From Nymphaea colorata (Eukaryota; Streptophyta; Magnoliopsida; Nymphaeales; Nymphaeaceae), in contig NC_045138.2 of the NCBI RefSeq assembly GCF_008831285.2, positions 12,166,571 to 12,230,570 on the forward strand: a stretch of 64,000 bases of DNA, in the 5' to 3' direction. The notes under the pieces were generated by a model. It was not told where the DNA came from. It saw only the letters and a list, made by a program, of their open reading frames with translations, and did no database searches. Positions 48,581-62,000 of the stretch are shown here, in pieces. How positions within the stretch are numbered: position 1 is the first letter of the stretch; the number at the start of each line of letters is the position of its first letter. The translations under genes were made by a program, and so were the position numbers.

Positions 48581-50647
48581 ATGAAAGGGCATGTAAAGAA
48601 CTGTAAAATATTGTGAACCGATGAATGATTACATATTTTACTTATTCAATTTGGGTTGAACTCAAAAAAAATAAAGCGAATAGAAAGAAGAAGGGAAAAT
48701 TGATTAATAGATTATCAAAATGAAACATTAAAGCTGTCCAACATTAAGAGAGCGCGTTCGGTCGTCATAGAAAAAATCACCAGTTTTAAATTCAGGAATA
48801 AATTGCTGAAATAAGGTGGACGAGGATTCTTTTTGTTCCAAATTCACCTCATCTTCGAAATCCTAGAAGAGCTTTTATAGATAATTTTTTTGTTTGTTAT
48901 CCCTCTATAATAAAGTTGGAAAAAGTATAATGACCGCTTCAATACAACTCTCTTGACCCAACCAGAAAAGTGCTGGGGCGATTTCAAATTTTTTGTAAAG
49001 GAGTATGGCTTCCCCAAAAATTTCTGATACGTGTTGGCCCGCCATGAATTTTTTTCTCAAAGAAACTTTTCTTAGAAAATTTGTCATGATTTTTGTAAAT
49101 TAAGGATTTTTTGTTTTGCAGGACATTTGTTATAACAGTGTTTTATTGAAAATTTTTGATGGATTCTGAGCGGCCATATTACTTACGCTTTTTTTTTTTT
49201 TTTTTTTTTGGAAAAAGTCCAAAAAGTTTTGCGCCGGCCATGAAATACTTTATGAACGTCAGGCTATATATATTATGATTATGGCGCATAGCATGCGACG
49301 AATTGAAAGTTACCAAAATGGCCCTCTTGGCTAAATGGAGGGCCTTTCCCTCATGAAGGTAAAGGACAAATAAATATTTCTGTAAAATGACAAAAAGGCC
49401 CTTCAATTTGTACCGTGAGTAACACATGGGGTTCGACTTTTCTTTTTTCTCTTCTCGTCCTCTTTTCTCCTCTCAAATCTTGGAAAGTTTTCTCTAGTGA
49501 TCACCAGCAACACGCGGCAAAGAGGACTGATCCAGCAGCCTCCAATGTGCCGAAGCTTGAGAGGAGACAACCCGATTTAAAACCAGTGCCTTTTTTTTTT
49601 TTTTTCGTTTTTGAGAAAAAAAAATGTGTTTTTAAAGGCATGTTTTCTTATTATAAGGTATTGCACTAGCTGATTCACAATAATCCTTTTGTCTTTTTTG
49701 TTTCAAAAAAACAAAAGTTTCATCTGCAGAGGGTTGTACAGTTTTCCAACATCACCCTCCGAAGGCCAACTAGATTAGGTGGATATAATAGTGGTCTTGG
49801 CCTATCATGGACGATGGGTAGACTGTTGAATCTAGGCCTACTCTATCCAAAATACATTTGGTAAGCCTATATATGTCGATTATCATACATTACAGATTAT
49901 CTTATGGATGAACCCAATTTAAAGTGATCTAATAAGTCTGGGTTTGTATCATTCATTTAGTGTGGATCATATTTAGAAACCAAATAGGGTCCATATCCAG
50001 TTTATGATGGGCAAAACTGTCTTTTGAATCCTCATAAGTTTATAAGTAGGGTTGTGTTCCTCAAAGCTCAAAGGGTTAGGAAAAATTCCATTGTGTGATT
50101 TCCACTATTCCCATCCTAGAGGATTTTGCGTCACACCTTTAAAGCCACCGTAAGATCCATTGGGCCTTCATCTAATAGTGCAATGGACATCGGTATGTTT
50201 TCCCTAATTAATTCTAACAATACACACAAGGTGGCGTAGGGCTATTGGCTTCCACATGCGCCACCACCGCTTTCCATTCAGGCGTGCATCTCTTTTTGGT
50301 CCTGCCCAAAAGCATCAGCCCACTAGAGCATACCACTCTTTTGTTCTTTGTTAAAAAAAAATAAAAAATAAAAAGGAGAGCAGAAGACTTCTATACAATT
50401 CTTTTTGCACTTTATGAGATGATATCATTGTCAAGAAATTATGTGTGTATAAAGTATGTAAATGGGTAGAGACAAATAGGCAATCTAGGTCCACATCTCC
50501 CCCACTTACATTTTTCAAATCATTGATAATCTGTCATGGTCTCCCCAACATTCTCAACCCAATCTTCCATCTTAGGCCTCAAGCACCCAATCAGAAAACA
50601 GCAAATAGTTAGCTCCAAGTCCCCACTTTTGATGCATTTGCAATATG

Positions 50648-50716
<69 letters not shown>

Positions 50717-50940
50717 TTGAGTACCAACTAAAACAACAATAAAACCCCCTTTATGAAATGCGGACGAGGAAGAAGCGTAGCATGAAAGATTTTCATATTT
50801 GGAGATGTCTAGATGAGGCTAGCCATATAGGTCTAACAAAAGAAAATGAAATGCTAGGATAGTTAGCTGCTAGTTTGTTGGATATTCTGAAAGACCCAAA
50901 GATAATAAGTTTTATAATCACGTTAACGAGTCTTTTTTTC
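48581..50940. other. Intergenic sequence without recognised genes
   Basis: It holds poly-T tracts near 49190 and 49590 and the microsatellite at 50650-50712. No coding homology was seen. Confidence 0.5.
50650..50712. repeat. (AT)n microsatellite
   Basis: About 62 bp of perfect AT repeat. Confidence 0.97.
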
Positions 50941-50949
50941 GAAGTAGAA

Positions 50950-51800
50950 AAATGCTTATTTCTTTAAAGATATAGAGTTTGAGGAAAGTGGTAAGGTTAG
51001 AGACCTTGTATTTGAAGAATAACATGTTTTTATTAATACAATTGCTATTGATGAAGACCATGTTCAGTTGCCTGACACAAATCAAATAGCAGATGTAAAA
51101 CAAGGCATCATTCATGATTTCCCTGCTAAGGGATTGCATGTTTTCCTGAAGTTCAAACTCAACAACATCAAGAAATTCAGGAACAAGTGCCATTAAGAAG
51201 ATATATTAGAAAGAGAAAAAAAAGAAATTTCTGATGATTACATTATATATCTTGAAGAACATACAAGCATTGATGGAACGAAAGATGACCTATTAACTTT
51301 CCTGAAGTCATCAATAGTCTTAACTTTGAAAAGTAGATAGATATTATGGAAAAAGAGTTGAAATATATGAAAGACAATAATGTTTGAGATCTCATCTTAT
51401 TATCTACTAGTGTCAAACTTATTAGTTGCAAAAGGAGATTTAAAACCAAACAAGATTCGAATGGTAATCTAGAAAGATGTAACTTTTGTCCTGTTGCTAA
51501 AAGCTTAACTTAAAAGAAAGGAATTAATTACATGGAGAATTTCTCTCCAGTTTCTTTGATGGACTCTTTCATAAACATAATGGAACTAGTAACTTTTTTG
51601 ATTTGGAGCTTCATGAAATGGATGTAACCGCTAAGTTTCTCAATAAAGTCATTGATGGAATAATGTATATGGTACAATAGAAACCTTTGTATAGGTGATG
51701 CAAAAACATGGTTTGCAAATTAAAGAAATCCATGTATAGTCTTAAGTATACTTCCCATCAATGGTATCATAAATTTTATTATGTTACTATTTTATTTGGT
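50950..51800 (+). pseudogene. Copia reverse transcriptase remnant
   Basis: + strand translation through stops gives an ordered RT. NSLNFEK near 51310 is the conserved linker before ELKYMKDNNV. KQDSNGNLER near 51450 precedes VAKSLT, and MENFSPVSLMDSF lies near 51535. LHEMDVTAKFLN near 51610 is the catalytic Asp region, and VCKLKKSMYSLK near 51715 precedes QWYHKFYYV. The linker before RT (LRRYIRKRKKRNF near 51200) also fits. It differs from the other copias in the window, is heavily decayed, and has no LTRs. Confidence 0.75.
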
Positions 51801-52570
51801 TTAAGGGCACGTTTGATTCCTTGGAAATGCACTGTCGCTGAAGCTAAAAAATTCTAATTTAAAAAAAAAAAATCCTCCCCATCAACCTAGGGATAAAAAA
51901 AGTATCCATTAACCCAGTTTTCAGAAATTTTATTCCAGAAATTTTTTTCCACCGTGGGGGTGGAAAAAATTTTCCGGGGACGAAAAAATGCCCGTTAGGG
52001 CATTGTCCGTCTCGTGCGAGTGGAAGAAAGAGGTGGAAAGAGGGGACACCTGAAAACTTGGTCACTTGTGATGGCTGTGAGGCTGCTTGTCACCCGCGAT
52101 AGCTGCGAGACGATGTATTCTGCAGAGAGAGAAGGAGAGAGAAAGGCATTAAAGGGAACCAGCTACATTAGAGGGAGAGGGCAGCTCTTTCAGACTGGGT
52201 TTCAAAAGAAGAAGAAGACAAAATATCAAAAAAGAAAACATTGAATCCACCTGCAAATGGTTTGGGTTTTCTCCATGCAATGCCAGCAGCTTCGCCAAGC
52301 TCCGGTCGGTGGTTGCCACTTGCATGTCACCAGTCTGGTTTTCTTGTACCGGTGAAGAAGAGAGAACAGCAGAGAGGAGAGAATAGAGAAAGGCGGAAAA
52401 GGAAAGCTCGAACCTTCCTTATGCTGGTAAAATGAAAAACTTCAAAATGTGACACATCCTTTATAAAAATTATCTATACGCCCAATAATATTACGAAAAT
52501 TTCAAAACAAATTTAATTTCCAGTTCCAACTTTTGGCCATTAAACGTTGAAAACTACATTTTATATGTAT
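51801..52570. other. Intergenic sequence, no gene recognised
   Basis: Contains a palindromic stretch around 51940-51980 (TTTTTTCCACC / GGTGGAAAAAA) and nothing else that I can name. Confidence 0.45.
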
Positions 52571-53440
52571 GATTAAAAAATTAAGTAAAAACATGAAATT
52601 AAAAGAAAGAAACAAAGAAGAAAGGGGATTGTATTTAGGATTCCTGACCCAATCAGCGCATAAGTGAAATCAGTGATATCAAGTTTGCTATTTATTTTCA
52701 TAAGGATACCTTTGCCTGAATTGTCTTTCAAATATCGTAGAATTCTGTAAACTGCTTTGATGTGCACCATTTTAGGCTTAAGCATGAATTGACTGATAAC
52801 ACTGACTGCATAGAAGATATCAGGACGAGTGATGGTTTAGTAGACAAGCTTTACTACTAGATGCTGAAACCTATCAACTTCTTCAATCAACTCTCCATCG
52901 TCTTGTCTTAGTTTACAATTATCCTCAAGAGGAGTGTCCACACTTTTGGATCCTAATATCAATGTCATTGTAGCAGATCCAAAGTATATTTTCTTTGACA
53001 TAAAAACACACTCTTATATGAGTGTGCTACCTCAATACCCAAAAACTACCTCAACTTTCATAGATCCTTGATCTCAAACTTGGCATGAAGCGTTGTTTTT
53101 ACCATGTGAATCAATTGTGTATCATCTCATGTCATTGTGATGATGTCAACATTGACCAATAATAACACAGTGCCGTTGCTAGTACAAAATATGAACAAAG
53201 TGTAGTCAGTTGTGCTGCATTTAAATCCCATTTCAATAAAGACACTATTTACTTCGAAACCATGGCCGATGAGATTGTTTTAAGCAATATATTGATTTTT
53301 TAAGTTTGCACACCTTTCCAGTGTCATGAATGTAACCTAGAGTAGGATTCATGTAGATTTCCTCTTCTAATTGGCCATGAAGGAATGCATTGTTTATATT
53401 CAGTTGTTGTACACACCAATTTTTATTTATAGTCATAGAT

Positions 53441-53856
53441 TGTTCTCCTGCGTTTAGAGTCTGTACAGTTCTTTGCTTTGCAATGTACTTTCTTTGCTTA
53501 CGTTGAGTCTTAGTGTAAGCTGTAGTGTTCACCTGTGTCGGAATACCCTCCCAAAATGGTCTCCAAGTGTAATATTGAGATTCCTTATTTTGGATGGTCG
53601 GCATGGGAATTCTGTAAGCGGCTTCGGCCATCCTATGTAAGTAAAGTTAAAAGTTTGCTTACTTCCCTCGTGATGTACTTATCTTGTTGAAAGTGAATAT
53701 ATTGCGAGTTTTCTTTCTACATTCTTGTGTACTATGTGTCTTTTGTTTTGAAAGAAACGTTCAAGTGATCTGCGCCCACTTGAACAAGGCGAAGGCTTGC
53801 GGCTTACTGGCGAGAGTTTGCCGCGCCGCGCGGTTCGAAGGAGTCGGCCCGTGACA
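53441..53856. mobile_element. Solo LTR inserted in Copia-4 RT
   Basis: 416 bp starting TGTTCTCC and ending GTGACA, with a perfect 5-bp duplication TAGAT (53436-53440 and 53857-53861). There is no second LTR, no primer-binding site and no coding region. Removing it with one duplication copy rejoins the RT as [11 protein letters not shown], as expected for an uninterrupted copia. It is unrelated to the other LTRs in the window. It is most likely the product of LTR-LTR recombination. Confidence 0.85.
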
Positions 53857-55830
53857 TAGATAGTAAAATCCACATATAACTCATTTTGCCAATCGGAGCA
53901 AAGGTCTCAATGAAGTTGATTCTTTCTCTGTGTGTATATCCTTTTGCAACGAGCCTTGCCTTGTATCATTCAACTGATCCATCACTGCTAAATTTGATTT
54001 TATATCCAACAACATCCAACTAGTCTTTTCAGGGGAAAACGACATCATGGTTCAAGTTTTATTTTTCTCTAATGCTTTCAACTCATCATTCATAGCTTCT
54101 TGCCACTTACAATCTTTGCATGCTTCCTCAAATGAGGATGGTTCGCTGTGAGCATATGCACTTGCCATACACACTTTATAGCATTTTCTAAGCCCACTAA
54201 AATCAAATCGATCTTCTATAGAGTGAATAATAGGCTCTAAATGCAAACAATAGAAATAATAATCTCTTAGTTTAGATGGCGGTCTAGACACTCAAGTACA
54301 TCACCTAAGTTCACTATCACTCTAGATCTGATGAGCTGGTTATTCAATACTCATATTCTCCATCACAAGTGTTGCTTCTGTAGTCTCAATATTTATAGCA
54401 GTAGCGCCCTCGACAGACGGAGGCTCTTTGTTTGAAGAAAAATTTGGCATTGGAAGGATAGTGTTCATATATGTGTTCTTTTCATTCATTTCTTTTACAT
54501 TCTCAAGAATATGCTTATGAAGATAAGGTTCTTTCTCATAGAATTTGACATTCTGAGAAATAAAAAGACATTTAGTAATTGGATTGAAGCATTTAAGCCC
54601 TTTTTTAAAAGTATCGTGTCCCACAAAAATACATTTGATGGCTTGCGGTCCAAGTTTATTGTGCACGTTTTATTGTATTTGAACATAGCACTTGTAGCCA
54701 AACACCTTAACATAATTTATGGAGACTTTTCTTTTTTGTAGAATTTCCATTGGAACCTGGTTTTCTACCCTAGAACTTGGCAACCAGTTAATGAGATAAC
54801 ATGCTACAGACACTGCATCAGCCCAAAAAATTTGCGGAACATTCGTGAGAAATATAATAAATCGAGCTACATTAAGTAGATGTCTATTCTTGCATTCCGC
54901 AACTCCATTTTGTTGGGGAGTCCCAACACAAGAATTTTGTGGCAAAATACTATTTTTATTAAAAAAAAGTTTTCCACACATCATTTATATACCATCCAAT
55001 ATTGTTAGATCTAACATGTTTAATTTTCAATCCAAACCGAGTAACTATCATATTGTAAAAATTTTTGAAAACTTTAGCTACCTCATGCTTATGCTTTAAG
55101 AAATATAGCCAAGTCATACACAATTTGTCATCAATAAAAGTAACATAGCACTTAAATCCAAACACAGACTCAACTGGGGCTGGGCCCCAAACATGAGAAT
55201 GTACTAAATCATACAATTCTCTACTTCTAGACTGGGAATGTTTAAACGGCAAATGAGTAACTTGAGCATGTTCACATGTATCACAAGATAAATCGCTATA
55301 AGATAACTCAAGAATCATAAATTTCAAGGTCCTATATGGCACATGTCCAAGACGAGAATGCCAGAAATTAAAATTCATGCTTCATACAGAGTGGCTAAGA
55401 AAAGCTTTCACAAGATGCTTGATAATGTAGCGGCCATCATGCTCAACTCCTCTACCAATCGTTCTGTTCGTGTTCTAAAAGTCACATCCTTAGGAGAGAA
55501 GATAACTAAGCAATCATGAGACTTTGTAATTTTAGCAATAGAGACAAGAATAGGAGCAATAGGAATAAGTAGGACATCAAAAACATTTTTGTGATAAAAA
55601 AACTTTACCTTGCTTGTTCCTGTTACTACCATTTTGTATCCATCAGCAGTATAAACGCATGGATCATGATTAAGAACATTTAAATTTATATCTTGACTAG
55701 TCATGTGATCAGAGGCCCCAGAGTCTATTATCCATTCAACATCCATTACACGTGGAAGATAAGAAGATAAGAAGATGAGAAGTTACATGTGTTGCATTGC
55801 AATGGATCAGACACAAGACTTGTAGATGTC

Positions 55831-56438
55831 AGATTGATGGTGCCAAGTCTAGGCTTGGACATTTGCTCAATGAATAGGGCGAGCTCCTCCTTAGCCACAA
55901 AATTTGTTGTATCAACTTTAGACGCCTTATCAACATTGGAAACCTGTTCTTTGTAAGCCTCCTTGATGCGTGAAGGTCTGCCTATAAGATCCTAGCATCA
56001 GTTTTTAGTATGGCCTGATTTTTGGCAATTGGAACACCTCGATCAGCACAAACCTGATTCTGGTTTCCTCCCATTGAGATGATGGCTTCTTGAAATTAGC
56101 GTGTAGAGCCATTTGTTCATGCTGATGTTCTTTAAGATTGATGGTGCCAAGTCTAGGCTTGGACATTTGCTCAATGAATAGGGCGAGCTCCTCCTTAGCC
56201 ACAAAATTTGTTGTATCAACTTTAGACGCCTTATCAACATTGGAAACCTGTTCTTTGTAAGCCTCCTTGATGCGTGAAGGTCTGCCTATAAGATCCTAGC
56301 ATCAGTTTTTAGTATGGCCTGATTTTTGGCAATTGGAACACCTCGATCAGCACAAACCTGATTCTGGTTTCCTCCCATTGAGATGATGGCTTCTTGAAAT
56401 TAGCGTGTAGAGCCATTTGTTCATGCTGATGTTCTTTA
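55831..56438. repeat. Perfect 304-bp tandem duplication in Copia-4 gag
   Basis: Units 55831-56134 and 56135-56438 are identical by eye. They cover the zinc-knuckle end of gag. Identity within such a decayed element shows that the duplication is recent. Confidence 0.96.
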
Positions 56439-57182
56439 AGTTTTGACGCATGATTCTGTGTTTCCTCCCATTGAATCAAGGAACAAACGGTGTGACGGAA
56501 GGCAGAGGTGATGTCATTGGAATTTGATTTCTAAATTGTTCATAATCAGGCCCTAAACCAGCAAGAACCTTAAATACTTTATCTTCTTCAGCGGGCACTT
56601 GGGAGGTATCATCAGTAGGTTGGTGATATTGCTGCAGTTTGTCGAACATCCCACGCAACGTCCCAACATACATGTTGGACGACTTATCTACACGATTAAA
56701 ATTATGAATTTTCTGTTGTAGTTCATATACTCTAGCTAGGTTGTATTGATTTTCATACACTTCTTCACCCCATCCCAAATTTCTTTTGCTGTGTTCCAAT
56801 ACATAAGACCCCCTAGAGATCTCAGGCATCATGGAATTTAACAACCAGTAACAGTGTCATTTTCTGATTCCCATCTCTCAAACGAAGGAGCTGGGGGGTC
56901 TGGTTGTCTGTATTTTCCAGTAATATACCCCCAATCTTGACTTCCCACCTAAAAACAACTTCGCAAATTTAGACCAGCTTAGATCATCCGTACCTGTAAA
57001 AGGCTTGGTAGTGATCCGCAATATGTGATTCTGATCAGAGTTGTGACTTTGATCTGAGCCTTCATGCCTTGCTATGTGTATGCATGCTGCCAATCTCTGG
57101 CATCGATACATTCTCTGATTCAGCTATGAGTAATGCAGAACATTGAACAACTTTCACCCGAGTTGACCACGCTCTGATACCA

Positions 57183-58661
57183 TATCACGAAGAATGGATG
57201 CACAGCAAAAAATGCAAAGATACTCACTCATGCAATAACAAAAGCAAGAAAGATTGGTTCAGCATTGGAGCCTACATCCATGGTGAGAAGACCTCACACT
57301 GCATTTTCATTATTTACCACACATACATTGGGACACACAAAACTTCTTTCTTAATGATCGACTCTCAACCAACATTCCTTTCAATCGCTTCTCGAGGAAA
57401 AGAATGGCACCAAAAAAACTGTTCAACTTCACAAGAAAAAGAATGGCAGCAAAAAAACTGCTCAACTTCACGCAGAGTTACCAAAACACATGCACAAGCA
57501 ATAATTGAAAGAAAGAATGGTGATAAGGTAAGAGCGAACAGGCAGAATGATGACACCAACCACTCTGGACTCCAGTAGAGGAGCATTCTGCATATTAGTC
57601 TGTTAATGTTTTTGCAAATGTTTTGATGTCTGACTTAAGTCATTGATAAAGACAAGCTCTGGATTCTTTTGTTCCTTTGCATCTATGAAAACTGTAACAA
57701 AGCAAAATGCAAATATATAATTATTTTATAGTTATTCTAGTACGACAAGTTCATAGTGAAGCATATGCTAGTTAATATGCAATCTCTGTATGTGCACACT
57801 TGAACTGAAGGGACTAAGTTGTTCTAGATACCTTCCTAATCATTGTGAATATTTTAGCCAGATTCATTATCTTTCCAGGGGAAGAACCTGATTCAAGTGT
57901 TAGCTAACAACAGTATATTGCTCCCATGCCTGATTTACATAGACTGAAGTATGGAATCTAAGCCGTCTTCTTTTTATGGAACCCTAGATTATTAAATGTT
58001 CTCTTTACTCCTGAAATCTCCTCCATTCCTGCTGAGTTACAGCTGAAATAGACCGACAGCATGCTGCCCCTTTGGAGGCAGTAGCAATCTGAATATAACT
58101 CTGTCCCTCTGCAATGGTACGCGGTAGGCCAACTATCCAGAAGGATACCTGTAGCTAGCTAGCCATATACAAGTGTTCCTCAGTTGGTCTTGATCGTTCC
58201 TGAGGGAAAGCATGAATGAACTAGTCTTCACAGATCTTCCGAATTCCCTCGCCTTTCTCATCCAACAAGCAGTGTTCTTCCCCATGTAATCTACTGTTCC
58301 TAATCAGCCATAGTCGCCAGACCACCTGATGAAAATACGTGTCTCAGCATTTGGCCATCCATCCCCTTTTAGAATTGCAGCTAAACCACCACTTCCACTC
58401 TCTAACAAATGCTGGTCAACTGTTTTCGTTCATGGAAGTTCGAGTCAAATATTCAATCCACCATACAACCACACAACAGGAATGCTCTTAAGAGTTTGCA
58501 AGCCTCCTAAATGGAGATCATGACTAATTAAAAAGTTAACTGCAATTGTTACTTTTTGTATCCTCACTAATTTTAGTGCAAATTGGGCAAGAGATCCGAT
58601 GATGGGAGACACACCGATGTCTGATCGAGGGTAGTGTTCCCTCCCTTATAAGCAACTAGGA
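57183..58661. other. Probable Copia-4 5' LTR region, then unassigned sequence
   Basis: Sequence next to the Copia-4 primer-binding site should be its LTR, starting TATCACGAAG in place of the usual TG. Its far edge is unknown. A 36-38 bp unit (AAAAGAATGGCA..CAAAAAAACTG.TCAACTTCAC) is repeated at 57398-57470. Nothing else is recognised. Confidence 0.4.
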
Positions 58662-59056
58662 TGCCACAACTAAAGAAAACAAGGAAGAGAGAATGGGAAA
58701 CACAGAGCTTAACGTGGTTTGGAGAATGATTCTCCTACGTCCACAATGATCCTCTCTCCCTCTTACTCTAGGAGAGGTTTCATTATTTATAGAGGAAGAA
58801 TTACATTATGTCAATCTTGGAAAGATGTCTTTCCTTTTGTTTACAGTTTCTTATTCATCCATTGGGATTTACTTCCCTTTGTTGGCTTGATAGTTTCTTC
58901 TTCCATGCTGCTGTAATCATGGGATTTTATCAGTGGATGCTGATTTTCTTTTTCCTCAATTTTCTTGCCTTTGTCTTCAGCTCGTTTTTCTTACCTTTGT
59001 GGTGCGTTTCCAGAATCAGCGCTGATTGGGATCTCATTGGATCTGCTATGCTAACA
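58662..59056 (-). repeat. Copia-5 3' LTR
   Basis: About 395 bp ending TGCTATGCTAACA on the + strand. The adjacent - strand polypurine tract is GAGTTTGAGGGGGGGA. The right LTR lacks roughly 18 bp present here near 58900 (TTTCTTCTTCCATGCTG). Confidence 0.8.
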
Positions 59057-62000
59057 TCCCCCCCTCAAACTCAATGGTCTGGAACGAACATTGAGTTTGA
59101 AACGTCCTTGAGCAAATGCTTCTGTGGATAGAGCTTTGGTGAGAGGATCCGCCAATTGATGAGAGGCAAGAATGTGTCTCACAGAAAGTTGCCTTCGAGC
59201 GACAAGATCTCTGACAAAGTGGACATCGAGTTCAATATGTTTACTTTTCTCGTGAAGAACCGGATTCGCCGTCATATAGGTGGTACTAATGTTATCGCAC
59301 CAAAGGATTGGTGGTTCAGAAAGAGAGATACCCATATAGTGTAATAAATATTTAAGCCAAAGGATCTCTGCAGCAGTGTTGGCGACTGCCCGGTACTCAG
59401 CTTCAGTGGAGGATCGAGCAACAGTGGGTTGTTTGTTCGAACTCCAAGAGATCAAATTCTGGCCAAGGAAGATAGCATAGGCCCCAATGGACTTGCGATC
59501 GTCTGGACAGCCAGCCTAATCTACATCAGAGTAGGCATGCAGGTGAGTGGATGAGTTGTGTTTGAGGAGAAGGCCATGATGAATGGTGGCTTTGGCATAG
59601 CGTAATATCCGTTTCACTGCATTCCAGTGGTCAGTCGTAGGAGTGTGCATGAACTAACAAAACTTATTGACTGCATAGGATAGATAGGGCCTAAATGGTG
59701 AGGTATTGAAGAGCCCCAACTGTCTGGCGATATAGTGTGGCATCTGAGAAGGGTGTTCCAACCTTTGTCAGTGAGGATTTTGCTGGTAGAGGCATAGAGA
59801 TAGGCTTGGCACCAGTCATATGTGTCCGAGTCAAAATGTCAATGATATATTTTTGTTATGACAGGAGCAACCCTTCAGTTGTTGGAATAGCCTGAATACC
59901 CAATAAATAATGTAACTGGCTGAGATCTTTGGGAGAGATGAATTAATTCAGTAACCTGTACAGTAGAGTTACCTGTGATTAGAATATCATCAACATAAAC
60001 CATGATAAAGATCCTAACTTGATCAGTAATCAAGGTGAACAATGAAGTGTCAGCCTGAGACATTTTAAAGCCCATTTGAGATAGTGTCAGACTGAGACGA
60101 TGGTACTAGGCTCTTGGAGCTTGTTTAAGTCCATAAATTGCTTTATGAAGTTTGCACACATAACCTGGGTGATGTCGATCCTCAAATTTTAGAAGCTGAG
60201 CCATATATATATCTTCAATCAGATCTTCATGAAGGAACACATTATTAACATCGAGCTGTTTTATAGGCCATCTGAGAGAAGTAGCGAGAGATAAAACAAT
60301 GCACACGGTAGCTGGCTTTACAACAGGGCTGAATGTTTCATAGTAGTCGATGCCTTCAATTTGATCATAGCCTTGGCGACCAACCGAGTCTTGTAACATT
60401 CCAAAGTTCCATCAGCTTTACATTTAATCTTGAAGATCCATTTACACCCTATAATGGTATATGTCCGGTCTGGTGGAACAAGAGTCCATGTTCCATTTTG
60501 ATGAAGAGCTTGCATTTCGTCGGCCATAGCCTCCTGCCAATGGACTGACTTGAGTGCTTGGATATAAGTCCTTGGTTCCTGGTTGGAGCAATATTGAGTG
60601 ACATGAGCAGTGGGAAGAGGGTAGGCTGTTGGAAATGAGAGTTTGGGTTTTTTCGTACCATCTTGTGAGCGAGTGATCATACTATGGGTTCGAAGAGATG
60701 GCATTTGAGGATCTGTAGTTGGAGGTTCGGCAGGCATAAGTGTTGTGAATTGGGTGACATTTGGTTCACATGTAGAACTGGTTAGACTGGATAGTGGCTG
60801 ACCCGAGGGATTGTTGGGTAAGGGAGGTATCACAGGTAAACGAATAGGTATTGGTGTGGTGGTAGGATGGGTAACATCAAGTGGTTTTGGCTGATCAAGG
60901 AATGGAAAATTTGACTCATTGAACACAACATGTCGGCTGACAATGATTTTGGAACTTTGTAGGTTGTAACATAAGTATCCCTTGTGGACATTAGAATACC
61001 CAAGAAAGATGTGTTTGGAGGATTTTGGCTGAAGCTTGTGGTCGCGATAAGATTGTAGGTTTGGGTAGACAGTGCAGCCAAACACTCGCAGAAAGGTATA
61101 ATCTGGAGTTCGTTTGTGTAAAGTTTCAAAGGGAGACTTGCCTTTGAGTCCAGTTGTAGGAACACAGTTCAATAAGTATGCTGTTGTGCTAAAAGCATAT
61201 GTCCAAAATTCTGCTGGAACACCTTCATGTTTAAGAAGAGAGAGACCTGTTTCTACAATGGTGCGATGTTTTCTTTCAGCAGTGCCATTCCGCTCATGTG
61301 TATGCAGACATTAAATTTTTCTTTCAATACCATGATCTTGAAAGAATTGGTTAAGCGTTGCATACTCACCACCATCGTCAAATTGGAAAATTTTAATTTT
61401 TGTGTCATATATATGTCAACTTTCACCTTGAATGCTTTGAACGCTTTTTCAACATCAGACTTATATGTTAGAAAGTAAATCTATGTAAACTTAGAGTATT
61501 CATCTATAAAGGAGACATAGTATCGATATCTATCTTTGCTAAACATGGGCGCTGGACCCCAGACATCCGAGTGAACAACTTCTAAAGGTTTAGTGGCCTT
61601 ATGATCAGATTGAGTAAAAGGAAGAGCATGTGATTTCCCAGATTGGCAAGCATCACAAAAATAATTGTTTTTGACATCATAATCAAAAGGAAGTTGAAAT
61701 CATCTCAAGATAAAATTAACAGTATTCAAGGCAGGATGTCCTAGTCTAGCATGCCATCTACTAACTGTCGTCCGTTCTCCATATAATACCACCTTCTCAA
61801 TTTGACACTAATTGATTTCTGGTTGTGGAAGTTGAAGACGATAAAGGTCGTTGTTACACTTTCCTTGAAGTATCACCACCCCTGTACACTGGTCCTTCAC
61901 CACACAATGATCGGTAGAAAATTCAAACAAAACTTGATTATCCTTGCAGCATTTATTTACAGATAACAGATTATGAACCATTTTAGGAGCATGAAGAATA

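Larger units (their letters stand above)
52573..57111 (-). pseudogene. Copia-4 gag-pol, broken
   Basis: Gag begins near 57050 with LRITTKPFTGTDDLSWSKF and KLFLGGKSRLG. The zinc knuckle region (CSNCQKSGHTKN, ending in a stop) is present twice because of the tandem duplication. The protease is [11 protein letters not shown] at about 55735. The integrase has FWHSRLGHVPYRTL (about 55365) and TPQQNGVAE (about 54930). RT has ETFAPIGKM (about 53910), then after the solo [14 protein letters not shown] (about 53420), where the catalytic Asp is Asn. The last readable part is MVHIKAVYRILRYLKD at about 52770. Many stops make it non-functional. Confidence 0.88.
52573..57182 (-). mobile_element. Copia-4: degenerate Ty1/copia element lacking its 3' end
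   Basis: Gag, protease, integrase and RT are readable in order on the - strand. The primer-binding site TGGTATCAGAGC is at about 57170-57182. RNase H and the 3' LTR are missing or unrecognisable beyond about 52573. The 5' LTR should start at about 57183 but has no partner to define it. The element contains a 304-bp internal duplication and a solo LTR insertion. Confidence 0.85.

Noticed and set aside
51900-51985. Palindrome near 51.95 kb as a terminator or element end
   Set aside because: Arms are imperfect and T/A-rich, no flanking duplication was found, and intrinsic terminators are not expected in plant nuclear DNA.
53245-53631. Open frame of 128 codons near 53.4 kb as a gene
   Set aside because: It is a chimera of copia RT sequence and the inserted solo LTR read through by chance.
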